64,000 nucleotides of DNA from Sapria himalayana (GCA_029783825.1 JAREIK010000801.1:7911571-7975570), one strand, 5' to 3'; shown: positions 11,748 through 24,840, numbered from the stretch's first letter. The notes: generated by a model from the letters alone, not told the origin. Program-made: numbers and translations.

Positions 11748-12545
11748 CACAATTACTAATATCATTTTAGAAATGATAAAAAAATGTGACTGCAACTTCA
11801 TTGGAACTCCTTTTATGATAGATAAAATGTTAGATGGGAAGATGGATCGAATTTACTAGTATGTTAGTTTATCAAACCATTATCATAAGTCTATTATATC
11901 TCACCACTACCTAACATTATATTATGGAAAACAACTTTGCTATCAAGATTTATGTGATAATCAATAAATGTTCATAATGAAATTGATAAATTTTTTTTTA
12001 TATACCTACAAGTCATAAAATATTTTGGTATTTGGTTCCACTCTAAATAAGATTCAAAGTTGATCAAAGCATAGAAAATGTTAAGGGTGGATCATCAAAC
12101 TATATGATGAGCATTTCAAGCTCACCTTCTCACTTACATATTGAATATTTTTTTAGAATCAAATAAACAAAGAATCGCCACTCAATCTTAAAGGAAAATA
12201 CAATGTGTTGTAGCTTCGTATACAAGAAGCTAGACAATTTGACTGAGAAAAATATCAAAGACATGAAAGAAATTCAATATGAATCTGTGTTTTTTTTTTG
12301 ATAGCAAGCTTCAATTATTATTTTAAATAATTCTTGTTTCATAACAGGACAGCACATATAGATATTAAACATCATTTTCTTTGGGTTGTTAAAGATGATT
12401 ACATGTTAGTACTAAAATATTGAACAAATGAAGAACAACTACTAGATTTATTTTCCCAAGGTGCTACCTCATTCAAAATTTGAACAATTGTGTGAGATGG
12501 TTGATGTTTTTGATATGACTTTCAAGGAATAGTGTTAAAGAGTGA
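11748..12545 (+). repeat. Diverged second copy of the copia RNase H 3' section
   Basis: This block repeats the order of 10950-11720. 'aatatcattttagaaatgat...gactgcaacttcat' (11758) corresponds to 'aatatcattctagagatgct...gattgcaacatcat' (10960). 'caccactacctaac', 'ctatcaagatttatg' and 'ggtggatcatcaaactata' recur in order. 'ttcaaaatttgaac...tgacttt caagga' (12470-12520) corresponds to 'acaaaatttgagc...gactttcaagga' (11650-11705). The offset is about 790-820 bp. A tandem duplication of the element's 3' end, or nested or unequally recombined copies, would explain it. Both copies are dead. Confidence 0.7.
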
Positions 12546-12890
12546 GTTTAATAATATAAAAAATAAAAAATTTCTTAATGTTCTTCCATCATGAAGGATC
12601 AACATTATAACATCCAAACACATGAAAAGTGCAGAATTCATTATGCATTATACCTTTTTGTCAAGCCTTTCAAGATTATAAATTGCCATGCCACCTCAAT
12701 CCCCGCTATCTCACCTCAAAACTTAACCAATATTAAAACTCATATCTTTGTTTGTTCTTTGTAATTAGGACCAAGCTCAACTCTAATGAATAGGAGACAA
12801 GAGCTCCTCTTTTTTCATTGTATTATAAACTTGTGTTTAATGTATTTGTATGTTATTCAATAATTTTACATATCTATCCATATATCCATA
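12527..12890 (+). repeat. Probable copia LTR remnant
   Basis: This stretch begins 'tgttaaagagtgag' immediately after the RNase H tail, where the 3' LTR of a Tnt1-like element belongs. It ends before 'tggtattggtgg' (12890), whose first seven bases match the tRNA-iMet primer-binding core TGGTATC less one base. No second LTR copy was found nearby by eye, so the right end is uncertain. Confidence 0.4.
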
Positions 12891-14600
12891 TGGTATTGGT
12901 GGAGTACAGAAAAATTTTTTAAGGTTATCCTCAGAACGTGAAGAACACTCTCACAATAATACCCAATTATTTCATATAGAAGAACAACGAGAAGTTTATG
13001 AACATTTTCAAGACTAAAATTTGACAACTACATGTGCTATTAGTCCACGCATAGATACAAAAAAAAATACGTTTGAGAAAACAAATCAAATCATGTGGGT
13101 TTGTTAAAAAAATATTCCATTGAGGGAAGAATTTTTCTTATCCTTCATCACATGCAACTAATCACAATATGCTAGGAACACAATTGATGCATATATGGAT
13201 TTATCAACTTTTCTAGCATAATTTTTATATTTTTTTTTATGTGAATCTTTTATACTTGAATTTTTTCTGCTCTAGACCTTCATGTTTCATTAGTATTTGA
13301 CATTATTGTGCTTTGTTCTATAATGGTAAGTGTGCCCATCATACTTCAATCACAAATCTCAAAGAAATATCTTTAACCACAACATTTCTTTCCCAACGTT
13401 TTTAACAAGAATATATTCCGTTTTGTTGTGGATAAATCAACATTATTTAGCAATTTGGAGAACCACAATATAGCTCGCCCTACAAAAGTAAATAGGCGCC
13501 CAATTGTAGATTTTCTACAATATTTTGCACATGTATAGCCTTAAAAGATTAGTTTTCCACTTTTGAACTATAAACATAATTTAGATTTTCTCTTTAGATG
13601 TTTGAAAATCTATTTGACAATTTCTCAATGATTCATGCCTATATTTTCCAAGAAAATACTCAGGACACCAATTGCAAATGTAACATTTGGCCTCCTAATG
13701 CAAATCACATGTACATTAGACTTACAATGGATTGAAAGTAAGAAATAGCCAATATCTTCTATTCTTCCTCAAAAGAGGGGCATCATTTCTTGCAAATTTT
13801 GAATTGTGCTACTAGAAGCCATGCTAGTTTCTTAGTTCCTTTTAATGTTGAATCATTCAAGATTCTACTTAGCATATTTCTCTTATAATTATCATAATCT
13901 ATAGAATCTTCAATCTCAGAAAATATCCTTTCTTAGAATATATTTTGCTCGGTGCAAGTCTTTTGTAACAAAGACTCATATGTTACTTATCATGCTCTAA
14001 TGTTCCCTTTAAGACTCATTTGTCTTATAGCAATATTACTAAAAGTCACTCATCAATCCACATCATCGGGACTAATAATGAGTAATTGAAGAGTTTCAAA
14101 AAAGCTACTTCAATCATAATTTAGGAAAAAAATAGTGAAGGAATAATTAGAAGCTCTTAACAATAACATGAAATGGTCTATTGTTAAGTTAATCTAGATA
14201 GAAAAATATTTATCGTTGATGGATCTACAGAATAAAAAACAAAAGAAAAGAAGATGTTGGTTGTCATAAGAAGAGAGTCACTGCCAGAGGAATTACTTAT
14301 ACAAGTGGGATGACAATAAAAAAATATTTTTGATGATTGTGAAGATAAATACATTTCATAGTCCCATGTCAAAAAATGGATACGAAAATACTATACCAAG
14401 TCATCCTTAGAAATTAAAACATATAATTGTATGGAAGTCAAGTAAAGCTTTATACAATCTCAAGTAATCATCATGAACATGGTGTTTGAAGTTTAGTTTA
14501 GTTTAATTTTAATATTAAATAGGCCAGAAAGAAGTGCTTCTAGTTCATCATTGTTTATTAAAAGAAACATTTCAAGTATTATTAGTATTTTGATTTATAA
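12891..14600. other. Stretch with no recognised gene
   Basis: The sequence is AT-rich, with no conserved protein block that I recognise on either strand. It probably holds further decayed retrotransposon sequence, since it lies between two copia remnants, but nothing specific can be supported. Confidence 0.35.
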
Positions 14601-15029
14601 GGTTGATATCATTATCTCTAGCAAAAATATAGTTGGAATTCAGAATTGAAGCCTGTTTTGCACAAAAAATTGCTTTCCAATTATGGATTGTTGACATATT
14701 TTCTTGAAATATGAGTCGCTTGTTCAAAAAATGAGCATGTTAGTTAACCAAAAAAAATATGTATTTGTTGTAAAAGTTGCATTGATAATTGTGGATGACC
14801 ACACTTCTCAATTTCATTAATAATATAAATATTGCATAAAAAAGTTTGAATGATCAAACAAGTCCTCCAAAACATTAAAAACCATAATTATTACTACAGT
14901 TTTGAGAACCATATAGATATGGATATCTAATGAATGAAAATGTATTGAAAATAAGATGTATCTTCCCTTCATCTTCCTCTCTCTTCATTTCTCAATCTTT
15001 CTCTTTGTCTATTTATTTTTTTATCTATT

Positions 15030-16200
15030 TTACAACTTGTTATTAGGATGAGAGCTCTCTAAAAGACAACCCAGGAAACTCAAAAAGCAACCAAGATGTT
15101 TTACCTCATCTTACAAATTCATAAAGGAAGCTATAACTCACAAATTCAAAAAGAAAATGTTTGACATTATGATGCTTGAATTTGTTGCCCTTGTATTCTT
15201 CGAAGAAAAAGTATTTATCTTGGGTTTTGAATGTTGAAATATACTTGCTTGTTATTAATCTTGAAGATGCGATCAAAGAAGGAAATACTACATTCATAAT
15301 TTCATATATGATCATGTTAAGACTTTAATTTTCTATTGTCATCATATTGATGAAGACCTACAAATGAATATCATAAGGTCAAGCATCCATTAACCCTTTA
15401 GATTATTTTAGAAGAATGATATGAGCATAAAAAAAATGTGATAATTTTGAAATCCTACTATGGACATCATTTATGATTATAGTATTCCAAATCTAATAGT
15501 GACTATAATTCAGTCATGTATAAAATTAGCATTTGACTATAATCTTGTGGGAAAATGTCATTGATGAGGACATGCTTAAGAATATATATACTATTTTAAT
15601 ACCTCAAATATAATCTTGCAACACTAATACAAGGAGAATCAGTTTTCCATATATTTTAAATTAGTTTCACGTCTTCTTCTAGTTGAGAAAAATAATGAAT
15701 TATTATTGAAAATTTATTAATCTTATCTAGCTAGATTTGTGTCATTGCCTAAACCCAATGTTATATTAGTTTCCATTCATAAACATGGACGTGGACATGG
15801 ACATGGCTATGGACGAGGCTGAGGCTAAGTTCATGACTTTGGACAATATTTGCATACTTTATGCACTAGTGGTACTTATGGCCCACCTCACAAACAACTA
15901 GAAGTTGAATAGTTGAGAAATATTGCCTAGAAAAATAGCAAAGTCACATAAAAAACAAGCATATGAGAATGAATATTATGAATGTGGAATGAGGGGGTAC
16001 TAGTCATGTATATATCATATGGTTGAATATTTTTTTGACCTTTAATAGGCCTCTGTTAAAGGAAAAGAGAAACAAATTGAAACCAACTTTATTGATGATT
16101 AAGATACAATGGATTTTGATGCCAATTTTATTGATGGTGATAGTATATTACTTTTAACTCATCTTTATGTTTTTGACTTCGTTGAATATAAAAGTGATGA
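15030..16200 (+). pseudogene. Decayed Ty1/copia gag with zinc knuckle
   Basis: Near 15035 'ttattaggatgagagctc' resembles a degraded primer-binding site (TGGTATCAGAGC) after an LTR end. A gag-like N-terminus follows at about 15165-15290: 'LEFVAL', 'KKYLSWVLNVEIYL', 'LEDAIKEGN'. Near 15785-15830 there is a GHG-rich stretch (RGHGHGYG). A degraded CCHC knuckle is at about 15970-16020 (Y..CGM.G Y.SCIYHMVE), followed by KEKQIETNFIDD and 'MDFDANFIDGD...LTHL'. This layout is characteristic of plant copia gag immediately before protease. Stops throughout make it non-functional. Confidence 0.65.
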
Positions 16201-16204
16201 ATTT

Positions 16205-17040
16205 ACTATATGATTGGTAATGGAAATGTTTGCCATATATAACTAGAACCAACTATATTATGGTACTTTTCTCTTTGAACATATTACTTATCTTATGAAC
16301 ACTTAGATATTTATTTTCTAGATGCTATCTTTATTGTTTTGAAACTATATAGATTTGTCACAAGATGTTATCAATTATATGTCATTCATTGGAGATACAT
16401 TTCTTGTTGAATATGCTACAACCTATCAATATTAAATGAAATGAAAAGTTTTAAAAATTAACATTTGCTCAATTTAATGTTCATTTGATTTCAAATCTTG
16501 TTAATTCATTTAAGGCTCTAAAAGAGCTGCTATTATTTTGCAAAGTGGCTCGAAACCCCAAATTTCTAATGCATTTTATTCTAATAAATATAATTAACAT
16601 TTATTTAGTTTGAAGGACATTGTGTAATAGATATATCATTTAAACTTTGAATCATGATAGACTTGAATATCTACTCATTACCTCCATTATTTTTTGACAA
16701 AAATGAGTCTTCAACAACAAATTTCTTTATCATGTGAATTATATCAAATAACTATAGACATATTCAAACTCATATTTTTATGAACCAGAAGTTCATTGAC
16801 TCTAAAATATTTATTCTTTAGCATGAACTACAAGGACATTCAAGATTGTACGTGGTGTGTCATATAGTTTAAGGTTCTAAAGGTCATTCATTGAAATAAG
16901 AAAATATTTAGTACTTGGCTTGGACATTCAATAGACACTCGAGGTTCTAATGAACATTCAAGATTATTTGTGGTGTGTCATATCCAATATAAACATTATC
17001 ATATTCAAATAAAATATTTAGTATGGCATTTGATAATGTA
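16205..17040. other. No recognised coding feature
   Basis: This AT-rich stretch separates the copia gag from the hAT transposase. The short direct repeat 'gaacattcaaga...tggtgtgtcatat' occurs at about 16834-16866 and 16950-16982. The start of the hAT element probably lies here, but I could not find its left terminal repeat. Confidence 0.35.
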
Positions 17041-18280
17041 TCTAACAATGGAGTAGTTATTAATTAATTTTTTAGGACTATTAGAGATGGACTATTTGGT
17101 GAGATTTTTCATGTTAGATACATGTATCACATTATTAACCTGATGGTAAAAGTGGGGATGAAGGTTGCTTCCCCCACATTAGAAACAATAAGACCTCACT
17201 AAAATATCTTATGTTGCCTAGAAAACAACATGAGTTTGGTAGTCTCTACTTTTCTATGGGTCTAAAGAAGAAGAAATTCCAAAAAAATATGAGATACCAT
17301 TAGAATTATACTTACATTATGTTAATTAGAGTTATGTTTGGATACGAACACATGATTTATGATTATTCCAATAGTAAGGGTGATAAATTTATTTTTGATG
17401 ATACTGACTAAGCTACAGAAATTTCTTTTATGAAATTTCTGAAAATATTTTATGATATAATAAACATGTGTTTGTCTATGTACACTCTCACTATCTACAT
17501 TGCACATGGGTTGATATGTAATATTATTAGAATATCTAACATGTTTAGAGATGACCCTATATTAAGTACCATGTATGTTGAAATAGAAACCAAGTACTCA
17601 AAGTATTAATTAACTATTCTATCTCTTTATTGTCTAGCTATTTGCATGGATCCTATAGTTAAGGTAGAAGGGATATAGAATATGTTGACATACATATCCA
17701 TGTGCATAAACCAAGAACACCAACCTGAAGTATTCATTCATAAAAAATTAACTGACGTATTTATATGCTACTGACACTAGGTATGGCAGTAATTGTAGCT
17801 AAGCTCCGAGTATGAAATGAATATCTTATTCAGAGATGATAACTTCTTTATTTAGTTAGTGAGGGTAAAATGATGGGATGGTCGATCAAATTGGAGCAAG
17901 TTGTCTAGGTACTTAGATATTAATTACTACTTAATCCTATCACATAATGACAATAATAACCTAGATATTTTACTATGGTAGAAATCACATGAGTCCACCT
18001 ATCCCATGATATCTAAGATGACACGGGATCTACTAACTCCTTCGATATCAAGTATAGTATCAGATTCTACTTTTTCTGTTGTAGTCAATATCATTTAAGA
18101 TAGAAGATCAAGACTACATTCAAAAAATATCATTGAGGCATGTGCATGCATGAATAATTAGGAAGATTTGAGATTGGGTATCCAAGATAGAGTTGGATAG
18201 ATAGCACAAGAGTTTCTAGCAGATAATGACTCATGAGACTTGGAGGTTGTTGAGAGCACCGCTAGTGATACCATCTAATG
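17040..18280 (+). pseudogene. Dead hAT-superfamily transposase
   Basis: Frame-shifting translation gives a recognisable order of hAT blocks. 'GEIFHVRYMYHIINLMVK.GMK' (about 17100-17165) parallels 'HVRC.AHILNLIV..GLK'. 'EISFMKFLKIFYDI' and 'ISNMFRDDPILSTMYVEIETKYSKY' (17415-17610) parallel the catalytic-domain 'L.NPLL..MA..M..KY.KYW' block. 'STYPMISKMTRDLLTPSISSIVSDSTFSV' (about 17990-18085) is the C-terminal hAT dimerisation motif, normally 'YP.LS..ARD.L.IP.S.V.SE.AFS'. Stops and indels interrupt every block. The nearest match in general form is the RICESLEEPER/DAYSLEEPER-type plant hAT. It belongs with the TIR end at 18893. Confidence 0.8.
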
Positions 18281-18639
18281 TTTACATGATAATGATGATG
18301 ATGATGATTTGCATATAGACACCAATTGGTATTGGGTTTGACAATTTTTTTTTTTGGTTTTGTATTTATTAATAATTGTTATGTTATCTATTATTATTTA
18401 TTTTTAATTCATATGATACGATTGCATTGTGATTTATGTTTGTATTTTTTTTTCATATTTTTATTATTTTTATTTATCATTTTTTTATTTGGATGATAGA
18501 TCTTTGTTTGAATTTTGAAATAAAATATTTATTTCAATTTTAATTTCACTCCAGTGCACTTACAAATTATAAACATAAAATAAAATATTTATTTAATTCA
18601 TTATTGCGGTAGTTTTAGTAATGGCTAGTGGTAGTGGAT

Positions 18640-18893
18640 GGTGCCTATGGTTTGGTGTAGCTTCCTACAAAAATGGCACAACCTAATAGGATTCGAAATG
18701 ACCAAGAATGAAAGGTACAATTTTGTTTAGACTCATGCTAGTCATGTCATGTCAGGCCAAATAGACTACAAGTTGTACCTACTAGGCACGTCATGACTTC
18801 CTTATTGGGTCATGCCCAACATTACATAGTAGCCCAGCTAGGCCACATAAAAATAGGTCATGATGGCATGGCATAGCCTGTTTGACACCTCTA
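18640..18893 (+). mobile_element. hAT element right end (TIR TAGAGGTGTCAAA type)
   Basis: The stretch ends '...ggcatggcatagcctgtttg acacctcta'. Its reverse complement starts TAGAGGTGTCAAACAGG, the same terminus as the two hAT MITEs at 20620-21075 and 40862-41307. The last ~35 bp also match the end of the 20620 MITE ('ggcatggcatggcctatttgac'). It therefore looks like the 3' end of the dead hAT transposon and the likely parent family of the MITEs. Right after it comes R1-type sequence, so it inserted into R1. The matching left end was not located. Confidence 0.65.
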
Positions 18894-19245
18894 CCATTAG
18901 GGGAAGGAGTCAATGCATAACACCCCAACAATCATTTTTTCTCCAATATAATATAAATAAATCAACTTAAAAATCATCATATAAATTAAATTAATAAACT
19001 ATGAACCTAAGCTTATCTAACAATTTTAATATTGATTTTACTAAAAATATGTTATCTCATTGTTGAATAACCAAACTACTAATATAATCTATATGGGATT
19101 TATATTTGGATGAAAGTCAATTTTACTATTTATATGACTCATACACTTGTGAATCTCTTTTGATGAGATATTCTCATTAATGAGCTTTTGGAACATTACC
19201 TAACCAATAAAATTAGGTATTATAACTAAGTCACAAGTTTTTAGC
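18894..19245 (-). repeat. R1 fragment, minus orientation
   Basis: This fragment is closely similar to 24440-24800 in the same orientation and to the reverse complements of 29410-29800 and 35940-36300. Shared blocks are 'taataaactat...cta', 'taacaat', 'ttattgaataaccaa', and 'gatgagatattctcattaatgagctttt'. The hAT end at 18893 cuts it inside the 'ccattaggg' landmark, which is continuous in the other copies. Confidence 0.7.
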
Positions 19246-19499
19246 ACTATTATCGGGTATTATTTAGTTTTCCTAGTTAATATGAGTTGACATAATTATT
19301 CTTATGAAAGGATAATTTTTTTAGCTGTTTAGATAATATCAAGTTTGATAAATATGTTCGGATCTAAAAACTAAATTTTATTAACTTGTTTGAATGTAGA
19401 TAGTTTCCTTTTAGATTTTTTTTGTATTTTTTTTCTTCTTTTCTTTGTTTTTAGCCATCAATCTACAGAATCAAAATATATAACTAATCTTTCCAAGAC

Positions 19500-20610
19500 T
19501 TTCTAATAAATTACCTTAAAGATCTACGAAAGAAGAATGAAGCATACAAATTTCAATTTGGGAAATGTGCAATATAAGTGAGCAAGAATGTCTGAAACTA
19601 TTATTACAATGAGACTTATCATGCTCAAATAAGTGACATTTATTATGAATCTTATGGAAACTAGTATCAACCCTATTATAATCTAGAAGATAATTATAGA
19701 GATTGGAGATATGGAAATCATGAAAAAAAAATATTTGATGAATCACAACCGTCTTCAGGATCATATTAAACAACTAAACTTGAAGAATTGTTGAAAGAAT
19801 TAAGAAGAGACAATATTAAAGAGGAAGAAATATCGAGACAGCGGAAAGAGAAAGATGAAGTTATAGATTGGGTTAAGTCTGAAGAAAGTAATACATCATA
19901 AATTTCTTTAGCTAAAAAAAATAATTATGGTTAAAAATCAAGAAGAGGAAATCAAAGATATAATATTAATTGTTCAAGAAAAAGAAGTTGAAACAAGTGA
20001 TGACATTTTTGTGACTAATACGAAGATAATTGTGGTAGAAAATCTCGAAGAGAAAAACAAAGATATTGTCTTGACTATTCAAGGAGAATAAAATGAAGTG
20101 GATGATGAAATATCTATGGCTAAATGAAGATAATTGTAGTAGAAAATCTTGAAGAGAAAATCAAAAATATGACATCAACTATTCAAGAAGAAAAAGATAA
20201 AATAGGCGATGAAATCTCTATGGTTAGTATGGAAATATTTATGGTGAAAAGTTTTGAATAGGAACACAAAGATATGATCTCAATTATTTAAGAAGAAGAA
20301 GTTGAAATGAACTATAAGGTTTTGGGGGTTTAATTAAAAAAATTATTGAGGTGTGTGAGCATAAAATTGAAAAAGCCAAAACTTTTAACAACGTCAAGGC
20401 TATGAATAAATTAAAGAAGAAGAGCCATATGCAAACTATATTCATGAAAGATGAAATCGAGATAGTTATTCTAACATCATCCACTATTGATGTTCAAAGT
20501 ACAAGAAATAAAAAAAAATAGTATACTAAAAAGCTAGCATGGACAACGAATATCTTTGATAGAAAGAAATAAGTTTTGAAAGTCTAGTTGTAGATGTTAA
20601 ATGTAACACA
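19500..20610 (+). pseudogene. Retrotransposon gag-region remnant with acidic repeats
   Basis: A broken frame on the plus strand begins with 'RKKNEAYKFQFG' and 'YYESYGN..QPYYNLEDNY.DWRYGNHEKKIFDESQPSS', then 'TKLEELLKELRRDNIKEEE'. Such a Gln/Tyr-rich linker followed by an acidic helix is seen after the gag domain of Athila-like elements. From about 19920 to 20330 a Glu/Lys-rich unit beginning 'gaagataattgtagtagaaaatc' recurs about three to four times with a period near 120 bp. A Lys-rich block around 20390-20500 includes 'KKSHMQTIFMKDEIEIVI'. The assignment rests on composition and context, so it is tentative. Confidence 0.4.
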
Positions 20611-20619
20611 ATTTGAGAG

Positions 20620-21075
20620 TAGAAGTGTCAAATGGGTCGGGCAGCCCGGACCCAACCTAGGGCCTGACCCGGTTCAACTATGTCTGGCCCAGCACAGCAT
20701 AGTCTAGAATCGTGCATCAAGATGGGCCATTTGGCATGGTTCATGACATGATAACCCATCACAAACCATGTCTTCATGCCCATTATATAAACTGGCTCGG
20801 GTGTTCGGATCATGCCCTCCTGCCCGTTATAGTGGTTTTTTTAAAGCTAGTTAAATCGAGTATGACCTATGACCTGAAAAGTCCAGACATGACTAGGCCT
20901 AAATCTACTCAAAGTCGGGATGGCGGGCCATGCTGGGCTTCCATTCTCAAGTCACATCGTGCCTTTCACAGCATGACTACTATATATTTGGCCATGCTCG
21001 ACATGGCACGGCGGCCCAATTGAGCCCCCAAAAAATGGGCCGTGCCGGCATGGCATGGCCTATTTGACAACTCTA
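20620..21075. mobile_element. hAT MITE, GC-rich, 456 bp
   Basis: The ends are inverted: left TAGAAGTGTCAAATGGG and, from the right, TAGAGTTGTCAAATAGG. The flanks TTTGAGAG (20612-20619) and CTTGGGAG (21076-21083) agree at 6 of 8 positions, consistent with the 8-bp target duplication of hAT elements. The interior is much richer in GC than its surroundings (gggccgtgcc, cggcatggc) and has no transposase. The overlapping open frames at 20628-20813 and 20712-21023 are shadows. It is an older copy of the element at 40862-41307. Confidence 0.8.
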
Positions 21076-21089
21076 CTTGGGAGGTAGCC

Positions 21090-21560
21090 CAAGAATATAT
21101 TTTTTTTCTCGCTTGCATGATGAAATATAACAATTGTGAAAATAAAAATTATAAGTACATATCTACGCTTAAACTCTCACATACAAAAGAATAGTAGATT
21201 AAACCCAACTACTATTCAGATTTTTTTGCTAAAGTTGTGATAGTTTTTCATAGCTGCGACTTTGGTGATATAAAAAAAAAGGTCATCAGAATATACATGA
21301 CAAAGTCATGGCATTTTTTCAAAGCCATGACTTTGGTATTATATAAGAAAAATATCATTGAAGCTATATGACAAGGTAATGGTAGTATTTTAGTGTCATA
21401 ATATTTGTACTATAAAAAGAAGATCATTATAGAAACTATAAAGAAAAGTTGTAGCATTGATAAATTATCACAATTTGAAAGATATTTCTTGCCATTATCC
21501 TATAATTTTTCATTTATAAAAGAAACACAAACCCATAGACTTGTGATCTATAATTAATCG
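21090..21560. repeat. R1-like CATGAC-type repeats
   Basis: The stretch has repeated phrases such as 'gtcatggcattttttcaaagccatgactttgg' and 'gctgcgactttggtgatata', the ~57-bp R1-type motif. There are no genes here. Confidence 0.45.
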
Positions 21561-21699
21561 CTCGTGACTATAAATATCTAACCTCGAATATCCTCAACAA
21601 AAATCCCAAATTTTTTATCGATGATATGACAATCCACCATAAATTTTGTCAATTTTAAGATTTGAAAAAAGAAGGAAGATCAAAGAAAAATATCATGAA

Positions 21700-23110
21700 A
21701 ATGAGCCATAAGAAGAAATGAAAGAAGCAAGAACCTAGCTCCACAAAAATGCCACCTAAAGTTGTGGCACACATGTTGACTTTCATTATAAAGACTAGGC
21801 AAAGATGGATGAATTTGACATTATTCATAAAGAAGGTTATTAGAGAGAAGGGATTCAACATATTTATTCGTCCCTTTGAAGATATTATTAAAAAGGTAAA
21901 TTAGTTGTCATTTTAAATGCATAGAGTATATAAAAATGCCTCAATTTTGAAGGAGTTCTATGTGAATTTAGAAGATAAGAAAAAAAACATACTATGTGAA
22001 GGGAATTAGGTTTTTATGGTATGGAAATTATTAACAAGCGACTAAATTTTCTAATCTCTCTATAGGCAAATAAATTTTCAACTATTGCAAAATTATTGAT
22101 GAATGGTAAGGGTAATGTAGAAGAGAAAATATAGATATTTAATGAATGGAAATTCATTGAGGTGAGTAATATATTATTGTATTTCATATGCTCATTTTAT
22201 ATTATCTATTATTCATATTTATATGATTATTCAAAAAAGAGTGATTCTATTATATGCAATCCTCGTTGGGTATCATTTTGACGTGAAAAATATTTTGGAC
22301 AAATTAATTCTTAAATTCCTTGAGAGTGAATTTTTTTGGCCAACTAATTCAATCTTCTATTATTACTTTGTTGTGTTTAGCCAAAGGAATGACTATAGAT
22401 AAACAAGTCAATACAATATGTCAAATAGTATCTCTCCTAATGTTTTTGGGCATAAAGAAGAAAATAGATGAAGATAAAAAAAGAAAAAATCCAATACTTG
22501 AAAGGAAACGAGCAGCCAAAATTTGGGAAGAATGTCCATTTTTCACCATGGATGACACACAAAAGACAAAAAATGGGAGGCATGCAAGAAGACGAGCTAA
22601 CCCACATTTAGCATTTTTTAGGCACATATTGTGGTATGTTTATAGATATTTTATATATTGTTGAAAAAATGCAGCATAGTGTAGAGTGAATCAAGGAAGA
22701 GTAGAAAAGAGAGATTCATTCCCTACACACAAAAGTAGCCAAATAGGTTGGAAATCATGATCCAATGTGGAAAAGCATATCTAACAAAAAAAGATGACTT
22801 TTATCATAATACAAGAAAAGCTTGAAAACCATATCTACTAACTCTTGGAGAAATGAATGAGATGCATGAATATTAGCTAGACGGAAAGTGCCAAATCATT
22901 TGAAAAGTGCAATGGAAAAAATAGACAAAGTGGTTAGGATTGAAATAACAAATAAAAAATGCCAATGGATTGAAGAAATAAAAAAATGTGGTGCAAATAA
23001 AAAAAATTATATTTTGAGATGAGATGTTTTGAATGTGAATTAAATTTGATTAAGCAAAAACTTAAGACTCTATTAAATTTTGGCGAAGATATTGTATTGA
23101 TTATCTACAT
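21700..23110 (+). pseudogene. Athila-like ORF1 (plant transposon protein) remnant
   Basis: Translated fragments give 'RQRWMNLTLFIKKVIREKGFNIF' at about 21790-21860 and 'LKEFYVNLEDKKKNILCEG' at about 21945-22005. 'RVILLYAILVGYHFDVKNIL' (22232-22292) and 'SSIITLLCLAKGMTID' (within the 114-codon frame 22320-22664) follow. These are, in order, the conserved blocks of the 'putative plant transposon protein' ORF carried by Athila-like gypsy elements (LKEFY.NL, LLYAI..G..ID, PSLIT.LC..AGV). Several stops and a frameshift intervene. The homologous remnant at 60.2-61.0 kb has the same block order, which supports the call. Confidence 0.6.
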
Positions 23111-23329
23111 AGAGATGAGATTTAGAAAAGTTATCTAACATTGAGTGCAAAACTCAATGTTAGATTTCATCTATAAAGAGTATGATCATAAGGAAAAATT
23201 ATACATGTCACCACCATCAATATCTTGATTTATATTTTTATTATTTATTCTCATATTGTGATTATATGCCCATTTTGCTAAACTAATTTGAAATGTTTGA
23301 TATTTTTTTATATTTTTAGGAAGTGAAAG

Positions 23330-24840
23330 TTATTACGTAGTGATTTGCAATTTTTGGTGTGAAAGTAACAAAGTCATTTTTAAGGTCATGACACTTATCC
23401 TCAAAGTGCCATGACAATATGGATATGATATTTCTTATTTTTCTCCTCCCTCAAAAAATAAGCAAAGTTTTGAAAACTATCAAACCCTAGGAGTGAATTT
23501 CAAACTTTTTAGATGTTTCACAAGTAAGCAAGGGGTGCAAGATTAATATTAATCCCTAAAGTTAGGAGTATGGATCTCAAACCCCTCTTATTTAAGATGA
23601 ATTTAAAAATTTGTACCAAACTAGCATGGGTCTAGAATTTGTGTAAATTAAGATCTATGATATAACTTTGATTTTTAATTATTAAATAAATATGTTTGAT
23701 TTTATTATATTTTAGATAATTATGGATGGTGATTAAAAAAAATTGAACTAAAGTTTTAACTATTAATATGTTTGTGTGAGATTGTCATTATATATAGTAA
23801 TAAGTAAACTACAAAGCTCACTCATGCATACGGTAGGAAGTGATAGCCCTTTTGACTATGATGAATGAGATAAACCTATACATTAGACCCTAAAATTTGG
23901 GTATGTTAATCATCACAAGTATGGAACTTATAAATCTGAACATGTGAATACTTTTGTACACTATTCTATTGTACACATCTTAAAATAACTAGTTCTTGAT
24001 TGTGATAGATGATATGTAAAATATTTTATCAAATGGTTAACATTTAGCATGGGAGTTGGATCATCATAGAGATAGAAGGTGATAGGTAATCCTCGTGACA
24101 TGTATGTATATGTTTTATCTTGCAAGGTGGTGATAGTCTTTGTGAATTTCTTTTACTTATATGGTTCCTACCAATGAAACTTTAGGGAAGCATATCTTGA
24201 TTATGCATGTATGGCACTTAAAAGCTAAAAGTATAAATACTTTTAAATCATGTCAATCTTTAGTATTTATGATGTTTTAGGCTGGATAATAAGAATGTGT
24301 ATATGAAGTAACCATCAATTACTATTGGCGAAGTTGCTTAAAAGGTATGAGATTGTGAATGACTATAAAGCAGAGATAGATTATTAAATTTGTGGTGATA
24401 TAATGAGGGGACAGTTATAAGGGAACCACCATTAGGGACTAGCTTAATGATGACAATCACCATGTATGCTATTAGGACAAGAAGTCATTGAACAACACTC
24501 CAACCTTTATTCTATGTCCAATATAATACAAGTCAAGCAACTTAAATATCATCACATAGATTAAATAAATAAACTATAGATCTATGATTGTTTAACAATC
24601 TAAATATTCATTTTATTAAAAATGAGTCATCTCATTATTGAATAACCAAGCTACTGATATAATTTTTATAGGATTAATATCTGGACAAAAGCCTATTTTA
24701 CTACTTATATAACACATGCACTCGTGGATCTCTCTTGATGAGATATTTTCATTAACAAGCTTGTTTGGACATCACTTGACCGATAAAATTAGGCAATGTA
24801 TCAAAGTCACAACATTATGAAATTAACATGAAGTTATAGC
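23330..24840 (-). repeat. R1 copy, minus orientation
   Basis: Reading left to right, this copy runs through the R1 blocks in reverse. A CATGAC-type stretch (23340-23440) comes first, then the block equivalent to 30.1-30.5 kb (23820-24250, with 'catgcatac', 'agtgatagccctttt', 'atgaatgagataaacctata'). The block equivalent to 29.4-29.9 kb follows (24270-24800, with 'aaccaccattaggg', 'gtttaacaatct', 'catctcattattgaataacc', 'gatgagatattttcatt'). Confidence 0.6.

Noticed and set aside
22421..22627. Minus-strand frame with a Cys/Phe-rich sequence
   Set aside because: It is antisense to the gypsy ORF1 remnant on the plus strand.
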